Below are positions 56,926 through 64,000 of a stretch of 64,000 bases of DNA, one piece after another. This stretch comes from Saccharina japonica (Eukaryota > Sar > Phaeophyceae > Laminariales > Laminariaceae), in assembly GCA_008828725.1 (NCBI GenBank), contig MEHQ01003258.1, forward strand, positions 145,305 through 209,304, written 5' to 3'. The translations under genes and the position numbers were made by a program. The notes under the pieces are model-generated. The model was not told where the DNA came from. It did not search any database and saw nothing but the letters and a program-made list of their open reading frames with translations. Within the stretch, counting starts at the first letter, position 1, and each line of letters begins with the position of its first letter.

Positions 56926-57313
56926 TTCCATGGTTTGGCTTTGCTTGCCTCATTGCGATGCTTTGTGTGTTTTCTTGCTGGAGAGTGTGCCTTTGAGTGG
57001 GGGCTCATTTATTGCGTCAGGGATCAATAATCGACAATATTTTAACGGGACTTCTTTTGATGTTATTGGCCTTTTTTGCATCATTCATTACGTCAGGAAT
57101 CAACAACACAAACTGGGTCTCTTCAACGGCCCCTTGGCATCGTAAACTGGAGCCTTAGCCTCTCGGTCCCTTGGCATCGTAAACTACCTGATGTATTGCG
57201 GGCCTTATTCCTCCTTCGCTTCGCCGACGGCCTGGGCCGGCGGCGAAGCCCCCTTGTAACATTTTATATTATCGTACTTCGAGTTGAGTAATAATTCATA
57301 TCCCCGACTGCCG
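56926..57313 (+). repeat. Short direct repeats, no gene
   Basis: TTGCGTCAGGGATCAATAAT (near 57013) and TTACGTCAGGAATCAACAAC (near 57089) repeat at about 76 bp. CCCTTGGCATCGTAAACT occurs at 57131-57148 and 57168-57185. GGCGAAGCCCCCTTGTAA near 57243 recurs as GGCGAAACCCCCTTGTGTAA at 58472, both next to CTG/CAG tracts. Confidence 0.75.
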
Positions 57314-57361
57314 TGCTGCTGCTGCTGCTGCTGCTGCTGCGACTGCTGCTGCTGCTGCTGT
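57314..57361 (+). repeat. CTG microsatellite
   Basis: About 15 CTG units with one CGA interruption. Confidence 0.97.
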
Positions 57362-57464
57362 GCAAGCACGGTATCTTCAGCCGATGGTATTATTGAAATA
57401 AGAGTTGCACATTTTGTCAGATGGCAAATGGAGTAATTCTAACTAATACTTCATACATCCGTAC

Positions 57465-57798
57465 AGTAGCCTTTACCGCACCACTGAATTATTATCTAGG
57501 ATAAAGTATGGAAATCGGGGAATATTTTAATATATACCTTTTAGTGGGGTCGACCAATTTTTCAAAAAAAAAAGGACTGATTTTTTCGAGACAAAGCTCA
57601 TAAGGGTCGGGGCGGCGTCGGGGTCGGGGTTAGGGTTAGGGTTAAGGTTAGGGTTAGGGTTACGTCTAAAGTATTGGTTTCGGCGTTTTTCGAAATATTG
57701 GGTCTCATAACACTGGAACCACACGCGGGCCACAACCAGGTCCCCGATTTCTATATTTTATCCTATATAATAATTCAGAATTGCGGTAAAGGCGACTC
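57465..57798. mobile_element. Mutator-type MITE with internal telomere-like repeat, copy 1
   Basis: Ends form imperfect inverted repeats of about 55 bp: AGT[A/C]GCCTTTACCGCA, CTGAATTATTAT-TAGGATAA, AT-GAAATCGGGG. Flanking CATCCGTAC occurs at 57456-57464 and 57799-57807, an exact 9-bp target duplication, which is the hallmark of Mutator-like elements. The interior has an A-run, CTGATTTTTTCGAGACAAAG, then a TTAGGG array (57628-57662, with one TTAAGG) and TCATAACACTGGAACCACAC. It has no coding capacity. Confidence 0.9.
57628..57662 (+). repeat. Internal TTAGGG array
   Basis: Six tandem hexamers of TTAGGG type including one TTAAGG, preceded by GGGGTCGGGG. This is the usual telomere motif of many eukaryotes, here inside a transposon and not at a chromosome end. 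Confidence 0.95.
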
Positions 57799-57938
57799 CA
57801 TCCGTACTTAAAGCACTCAGAGTACATTATGACCCGTACGAAATTAACGTATTTGCTTCTATGACTCGCAGTATGACTACTGCGGTGTAGTATCGAACCC
57901 TGACGTCTTGCCAATATTATCGGTACCTCCAGCCTCCA
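57799..57938. other. No gene seen
   Basis: Flank of the MITE leading to the C-run. Confidence 0.4.
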
Positions 57939-57969
<31 letters not shown>

Positions 57970-58001
57970 CACCCCCCCCCCCCCCCCNCCCCCCCCCCCC
58001 C
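57939..58001 (+). repeat. Poly-C run with one undetermined base
   Basis: About 60 C with a CACAC interruption and an N at 57988. Its length is unreliable, so it may mark an assembly problem. Confidence 0.95.
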
Positions 58002-58496
58002 TCTCCCCCGAAGGTAATGCATTCCAACGCAAGATCAAGGTCAAAGTATTGCACGCAGCTTGCCAAGATGAGTTTCGACGATTTCTACGATTTCACAGCT
58101 GAGGTCTCCTTTTACAATTAATCAATTGCTAAATATTCTGCGCATCTGCATACTTCGAGTTATTTCTGCGGCAACCTGTGGTGAACGTATCGAAACGGTG
58201 AACTCATGCTCCCTGTACACTTCATGCTCCGATAGTACCACCAGCACTCGTGGTACCTCGAGCGCTTCCCCTCCACAACGCTTTGGCCTATCCCCCACGA
58301 CTGGAAGTATCTGTTCAGGCAGTCATATTCTCCGTGGGCAGTGTATAGGTCACACTATTAACGCACTCTGAACTCTTTTGGCATCAGGTCTGACCTCTAT
58401 CCTTCGCGACGACGTTGCTGCTAATATTGTGAGGATCACGCGAGACGGCGACGGCGGCCGTTCAGGCCGCTGGCGAAACCCCCTTGTGTAAAATAC

Positions 58497-58498
<2 letters not shown>
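58002..58498. other. No gene seen
   Basis: Short frames on both strands. The plus frame 58126-58371 is Ser/Thr-rich without motif. Confidence 0.35.

Positions 58499-58530
<32 letters not shown>
58499..58530 (+). repeat. CAG microsatellite
   Basis: Ten CAG units followed by a duplicated CATGAGC. Confidence 0.97.
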
Positions 58531-58582
58531 CATGAGCCATGAGCCATGAGACGCGTGCTACGATAGAGGTAGCACACCTTTT

Positions 58583-58640
58583 GCTGAATGTGGTGGGCCC
58601 AAACGTTCTCTGAATGCTGAATGTGGTGGGCCCAAACGTT
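58583..58640 (+). repeat. 34-bp tandem duplication
   Basis: GAATGTGGTGGGCCCAAACG occurs twice, 34 bp apart. Confidence 0.9.
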
Positions 58641-58832
58641 TCGGAATGTCGTTCTTCTTGTGTCGCAGTATTTTCCATTTTGTCTTCGTAGTCCATGGAT
58701 GGGATTGTTCATAGGGTAGCACTTATTACTTGTTGTACTTTCCGCAAAATCAGTTTTTGCGTGAGGTATAGAAGCTCTCAAGTGACCGCCCTCAGAAAAA
58801 AACATGGTGCACCTCTTCCGTAGCATGCGTCA

Positions 58833-59450
58833 GCAGTACTCGCCATCCCGAAGACCGCAGAAGGAGTCGACTCTGAAATGGTCCCATGTGCCAATCACAT
58901 CGATCGCATCCGAACACACGAACACGTGGGCGGCGTGTGGATTCCCATACTTCGTGGCTGAGCAAAAACAGGCGCGGGTGTAAATTACAAACTCGCACTA
59001 CGAACTCGTTCGAAATCGCTCTCTTTCTCTCTCTTGATCCCAAAATCCCAACATATATCATACACGTACAGTAGTAACACTATTAATAGTATAAAAGCAA
59101 CAAGTAAGTGATATTAAGTAGTATTTAATAGCACAATTCGAAGAGAGTTGGGGAACAAAGGACTGAAATCTTCTTGCGATAAAAAAGCAAGGCAAGAACC
59201 GTACGTAGTGGGGGAGGAAGGAGAAGAGCCTACTTTGTGACTCCGGATCTGAGTTTCGACTAAGAAGGAGAGAGAAAGGAAGGACGAAGATAAAATTAAT
59301 GGGATGGAGACGAAAAAAAAAAAAAAAGTAGTACTCACCATCCCAAAGACCAGAAGGAGTCGACTCTGAAATGGTCCCATGCCAATCGCATCGATCGCAT
59401 CCGAAAACGTGGCCGGCTTGTGGATTTCCATACTTCGCCGCTGAAGCCTC
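58833..59450 (-). repeat. Duplicated ~130-bp segment with conserved minus-strand frame
   Basis: Copies at 58833-58965 and 59330-59450 share CAGAAGGAGTCGACTCTGAA and CGATCGCATCCGAA. On the minus strand both encode FGCDRCDWH followed by a GTISESTPS-type frame, shifted in the first copy by 2 bp. The conserved Cys-x-x-Cys suggests a past protein segment. I do not recognise it. Confidence 0.6.
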
Positions 59451-60132
59451 TTCTTGTTTGTGAAGTCGTGTTCGCTCGCCCCTCATACGAAGTGAGCCTG
59501 AGATTGCTGTGTGTTACCTACCACCGTGTTCGTGTACCAGTCAGTGTGGATGATGGAGTTGCTGTGTTGCCACGTAATGCCAATGTTTCGTAGGGCAAAG
59601 GACGTACTACGTACTACGTTTGTGAATAGATATAATACCAGGTAGCAGGTATCATATTTGCCGCGCGATGTGCACTTATACCTGACTGAGCAGTTAGTAT
59701 AGAGCCGTACTACTGGTTCCTGGTATACACAGTTAAAAAAATAAAAATAAAACAACAGCTCTGTGAGCTCGAGGATTTCGTCGAAACTCATATTTGCTAG
59801 CTGAGTGTGATACTTCGAACGCGCGTACTTACGGATCACAATGTAGTACCGCTTTGAACATATTATACCCGACATGTTGTGATGTAATAATATAGTAAAT
59901 TCATACTGGTATGAATATCATACATGAATATCATCGTACATACATACTTAATGTATGAATATCATACGTATTTAATGCACGAATATCATACATTTAAGCA
60001 TGCTATAATACGATCATACGAGCTTTGTTTCCACCCTATGCCGGCGTCTTCATCGTTTTCATGTTGCCTCGCCCGTGCAGCAGTTAGCTGTTCCTCTTGG
60101 GCATGTGTGTTTTTCTTCTATTAATAGGGGCA
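59451..60132. other. No gene; ATGAATATCATAC microsatellite
   Basis: From 59908 to about 59995 the word GAATATCATAC/ATCATACAT repeats four to five times. No coding signal in the rest. Confidence 0.6.
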
Positions 60133-60140
60133 CTTATTAT

Positions 60141-61452
60141 CAGGGATGCGTATTTCCCGGTAGCGGTAATTACCCGAAATTAATAGGGCTCGAGGTAATA
60201 TTTTTTTTCAGAGGAAATTATTTTTGCGTCCCCTATCCCCGGGAAAATAACGCCTCCATATAGAATGGAAACCCCCGTTTTTTTTCACATTTTTTTTCAC
60301 ATTTTTTTTCAAACGCTGCTACGAGTAAGCTGTGCAGCAGAGCAGAGCGCCACGTAGGCGCCCACAGCCCCCTGCTATGTCACTCAGATATCATACAGAG
60401 GAATTGGATGTTATGGCGAGCGGAATCATCGAAGGAATGTACTATACATATTATAAAATATAATCATATATATGAGCTAGCATATTCGAATGGAAAGGGT
60501 AAACTTGGCGCAGAGGCAGCTGGGACGCTGGGATTTCGTTGAGGCGTCCCGCGTCCATGTTTTCAGTTTGTGGTCGCGGAAAAGGTCGCGATCGCTACAC
60601 GCGCACGAAGCAGCGCACTGCTTTAAACAGTAGCCTTTACCGCATCACTGAATTGTTATCTAGGATAAAGTATGGAAATCGGGGAATATTTTATTATATA
60701 CCTTTTAGTGTGGTCGACCAATTTAAAAAAAAAAAAAAAAAACGCCTGATTTTTTCGAGACAAAGCTCATAAGGGTCGGGGCGGGGACGGGGTTGGGGTT
60801 AGGGTTAGGGTTAGGGTTAGGGTCTAAAGTAGTGTTTTCGGCGTTTTTCTAAATATTCGGTATCATAACACTGGAACCACACGCGGACCACAACCAAGTC
60901 CCCGATTTCTATACTGTATCCTATATAATAATTCAGAATTGCGGTAAAGGCGACTCGCTTTAAATGCTCACGTCCTGCTTTGCGCTTTGTGCTGCTGATT
61001 TACCTCGCGGCATAAGTATATTCCCTATCAGCACTACGGCATAGTAGTCCTATTATTCCAGTATCAAATGACTGCGGCTGCAGGACGAAATCAACGAGGA
61101 CACGAACAAGTGAAAAATCAACTCAAACCGATGCACATTCATTTACTCAACAAGAAGTACTTGCATTGTGCGCAACTGCTTCTACTACTATTTAATACTG
61201 GGGCTTGTGTACCTGGTGCAGGTAGAGTGTAGTGAAAATTATCGAAAATGACTGTCCGAAGGCCTGAACGCATCTTATACTTGTGCTTCATGTAGTGCAT
61301 TGGCCACCCGGGGATGATAAGTTTTGTCCCCCCCAAAAAATCACGCCTTTTTCCCCTCGAATGAGAGGAAATAGGGGAAATTTTTCCGAAAAGCTGAAAA
61401 AGGCTGTTTCCCGGAAAATTTTGGGTTCCGGGCGAGGAAATACGCATCCCTG
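60141..61452. mobile_element. hAT-like non-autonomous element, 1312 bp
   Basis: Terminal inverted repeats CAGGGATGCGTATTTCC are perfect over 17 bp at 60141-60157 and 61436-61452. CTTATTAT flanks both ends (60133-60140 and 61453-61460), an exact 8-bp duplication. CAGGG-type ends with an 8-bp duplication define the hAT superfamily. No transposase (BED or hATC) frame was found. The MITE at 60629-60956 is nested inside it. Confidence 0.92.
60629..60956. mobile_element. Mutator-type MITE with telomere-like repeat, copy 2
   Basis: Same family and structure as 57465-57798. Inverted ends start AGTAGCCTTTACCGCA and end with the reverse complement of GAGTCGCCTTTACCGC. The 9-bp flanks are GCTTTAAAC (60620-60628) and GCTTTAAAT (60957-60965), 8 of 9 matching. 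It contains a run of about 18 A and four TTAGGG units (60798-60823). Confidence 0.9.
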
Positions 61453-62639
61453 CTTATTATGTCTCCCTGCGTCATTTGCGTCATTTGTATTATGTTTCAT
61501 TTCAGAATTCGTTTTTTATTTTATTTATTTTATTTTATTTTTTGGTTCGGCTCGTGTCGTTGTTTTCTCGTACCCGGTACGTTAAGCATCTCACTTGCTT
61601 TACCCATTAATTTGCGTTTTATTTTGGTTTTGCTTTTTTCTCTGTTTTACAGTCAGTCTGTGACCACAGAATTTGTACCTCTCTAGGATTGGGAATCCGG
61701 ACAGGCACTGGGTGTACTGACGTGGTTGAGTAGAAAGAACGAGTTTAATGTGAAGACAACAACAACAACAACAACGAGCGCGTTCCTCGTTTGCGAAGTT
61801 AACTAAGCCACTGGGCCCGTATTTTCAGTACCAAAAACGATAAAATTCTTCGCCAACCCTTTATTTTCGATTTCTTGCGACCCTATTGTGAAGATTATCT
61901 TATTTTCGGTACAAGCCCCTCTTCGAGATTATGCTGTATTGACTTACTTGTAGTGCCGGGGGTGCCGCAAATTGAAAAGGGGGAGCATCATCACCATCAG
62001 GCGTCCCCACTGCTGTGTATACTCCGAATGCCCGTATATACTACGCTGTACAATAACTCTGCTGCGCAACGCGATGGTGAGGTTCGACGACGTGACACGT
62101 GTGTGCGTGCTTGATTTTAATTTTTTGCGTGAAAATGTGACCGCAATTGCATGGATTTCCTCCTGGTGAACCACTGCACACATATAGGAACACGAAGAAA
62201 GCACCGACTGTGGTTGGTCGTGTCACAAAGGCCAACGTGTGAAGCGGGGTTGTTATTGTATGCTGAGCTTAATTCGACGAAATCCTCGAGCTCACAGCTA
62301 GCTGTTGTTTTTTATTTATTTTAATAATATTGTTGCAGAGCTACTGCTGCTGTTGTAGTGTCTTTCTTGGCTGCGCGGACTTAAAAAAATAAATGCGGAG
62401 GAAGTGTGTGCTTGTATGACCGTTGTCCTGCCCCTGCTGAGAGTACGCATAGTATTATATCTTCGTTCCTACTTTCTAGGTGGGTAGGAAGCACGGCACA
62501 CACGCACACACGTATGCACACCGTTCGTGGTGGTCACAGCAGGAAGGGCTTGAAGTGCGACTGCTGCTGTCCCACGGCAACCATATAGTAGACAGTTCCA
62601 TGGACAGTGCATTTGTTTTCGGACATGCTACAGGAGCAG
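61453..62639. other. No gene; T-rich and shared CAACAA segment
   Basis: TTTATT runs at 61510-61550. AACGAGTTTAATGTGAAGAC plus a CAACAA run at 61738-61776 matches 21413-21450. No supported coding region. Confidence 0.45.
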
Positions 62640-62860
62640 CGGCCAGCGGCCAGCGGCCAGCAGCAAAGCATAATCTTGAACTGTGTGGAGTTTGCATTGT
62701 TCTGGCAGGATCTAGCTTGGCGGAAACATTTCCCGTACTGTAGTTACTTGCCAGTTTTCGCAACTTCGAACGCCCACAGCACGCGCTACGGACCTCAGCC
62801 GGGGCCCAAACTTGAGGCGTGTGTACCCGCGGGCCTTCTGCATTCCTCACAGCTAAGAGC
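62640..62860 (+). repeat. Fragment of the GC-rich cassette lead
   Basis: Words such as CAGCACGCGCTACGGACCTC and GCCGGGGCCCAAACTTG match the reverse-complement of 2480-2560, in the same order, linking this spot to the 47-54 kb family. It is preceded by three GCGGCCA units (62640-62660). Confidence 0.6.
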
Positions 62861-63200
62861 CTGAGAAACGACCCCCAGCCGGAAGAGGAAACAATAAATG
62901 CCGTGGTCCGAAAAAAGTCAGTATCATACATACAATTTCACTATCTAGTTTCAGTACGAAATTCGCTATAAAATACCTTCGAAACCTTCTGGCAGAGCCA
63001 CGCTCTCCTGGAACCGAAGAGAGGTGGTGCATACTGGTGTCCAAGTTCATGTCCGAAGACCACGCCGCCGTTTCCGCGGCGGCGGCGGCGGCTGCAGCAC
63101 TGACGAGCGCCACCGAGGTGGAGGGTGGAACCCCCCCCCATGGCGCCCGGACGACGAGTACGAGTCCGAGGTGCTCTTCGACGTGATCAGCTCCCGTAGC
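62861..63200. other. GC-rich lead into the RT pseudogene
   Basis: Contains GCGGCGGCGGCGG and a CGACGAGTACGAGTCCGAGG stretch. A plus frame (63024-63287) is Arg/Gly-rich then acidic and could be the decayed N-terminal part of the downstream element. Confidence 0.4.
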
Positions 63201-64000
63201 GCCCTCTCAGGTCAGGAAAAGACGGCCAACGGTTTTCCCACCTGCAGTCCATCATCCACACCGCCATCGGGCGGGAGGAGTTTGTAAAGGGCATGCCAGC
63301 TTTCTGGGGGAGAATCGGCGACGAGCCGGACGCGTTCCCGGCAGAGTTATGGCAGCTCTTCATGTAGTCGAGTCTCACCACATTAGGGGAAACGTGCCGG
63401 CTGGTTTGCGACATAGGGGAGGCTCATCACCGCAGGGGCTATGCGACAGTGGCGGCCGCGGTTGAAGGAGGTTAACCGAGAGGTGAGGCAGTGTGGGGTC
63501 GCCATACCCGGTGGAGTGGAGCATGGGTCTCAAGGGTAGAATGCTGAATCAGACGGGCAAGTGGCTCGTCCTCACAGACTGTACCAACGCCTTCAGCACC
63601 ATCAAAAGGAAGGCGATGGTTGCAGCGGTGGCCAACTGTGTGTCAGCGCTCACGCCGTTTATGGCCAAGTGCTATGGCACAAGACCCGTTGACTTTTGTT
63701 TTTCGGATGGACTTCGGGGAGACCAGGACGATCACCTTCTCTAGTGGTGTCCAACAGGCGGACCCCATGGGGTCGGCCATGTTCTGTCTGGTGTTACGAC
63801 CAGGGCTGAATTACTTCCGCGTTGAGTTTGAGGGAGACATAATAGAACCCTTCGCGTACATGGATAGTGTCTCTCTCGGCCTTATGAGGATCCCGCCTGA
63901 CACGGACAGAGCCTTTATTTGCCTTCCTACGGCAAGAGCTAGAAGACATTGGCATTGTGGTCAACCCTACCAAGACCGTGGGGCTACCACCCAAAGGGTA
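63201..64000 (+). pseudogene. Reverse-transcriptase pseudogene, right-edge truncated
   Basis: Plus-strand pieces in shifting frames give an upstream block (FVKGMPAFWGRIGDEPDAFP, then an in-frame TAG at 63365), a RLITAGAMRQWRP block after a frameshift near 63413, LVLTDCTNAFSTIKR (RT motif around the first Asp), GTRPVDF, SSGVQQADPMGSAMFCL, FAYMDSVSLGL, and IGIVVNPTKTVGLPPKG in a further frame at the edge. The RT core box is YMDS rather than YMDD, so a catalytic Asp is lost. At least four frameshifts and one stop show it is dead. The GVQQ-DPMG and Y-M-D pattern is typical of non-LTR-type retroelements; the clade is not assigned. Confidence 0.82.

Noticed and set aside
57628..57662. Chromosome end or telomere
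   Set aside because: The TTAGGG array is only about 36 bp, lies between MITE inverted ends with a 9-bp target duplication, and sequence continues for 6 kb beyond.
57939..58001. Biological poly-C feature
   Set aside because: It contains an N and is of sequencing-error-prone length, so it is treated as an assembly-uncertain homopolymer.

Overview
The window looks like repeat-rich nuclear DNA from a eukaryote, most likely a stramenopile and perhaps a brown alga such as Ectocarpus. The evidence is indirect: long non-coding stretches, GT-AG-bounded mini-exons coding beta-helix repeats, many CAG/CTG microsatellites, TTAGGG-type telomere-like blocks, reverse-transcriptase relics of types I associate with brown algal genomes, and scaffold Ns. 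No complete, confidently functional gene was found. The taxonomic call is inference, not a database result.

Layout. 1-8.8 kb: an edge-truncated open frame, an inverted relative of a cassette found at 47-54 kb, a PIF/Harbinger-like element with TAA target duplication, and ACTCGGAGTA-rich repeats. 8.8-10.8 and 17.9-19.4 kb: two copies of one inverted-repeat element, the first split by a 600-bp insert that looks like a solo LTR. 11.5-40.4 kb: an old duplication at about 20 kb spacing containing minus-strand fragments of parallel beta-helix (Pmp-like) genes. Four 78-81 nt exons each encode one helix rung in the same phase. Mixed in are a ~182-bp tandem array with a nested MITE, a 238-codon open frame of unknown function, non-LTR retrotransposon pseudogenes, tRNA-like sequences and Copia fragments. 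41-46 kb: more ACTCGGAGTA repeats with a nested 547-bp MITE, hairpins and CAG-rich DNA. 47-54.5 kb: a tandem array of 3-4 kb cassettes, one interrupted by a 728-bp inverted-repeat element. 57-61.5 kb: two MITEs with 9-bp target duplications, each carrying internal telomere-like repeats; the second is nested in a 1.3-kb hAT-like element with a perfect 8-bp target duplication. 63.2-64 kb: a reverse-transcriptase pseudogene running off the right edge.

The DNA is best read as nested, decaying mobile elements around a duplicated, broken beta-helix gene family. The best-supported observations are those with target duplications (57.5, 60.1, 60.6, 15.7, 3.0 and 9.5 kb) and the phase-matched rung exons (13.6, 23.4, 25.0 and 33.6 kb).
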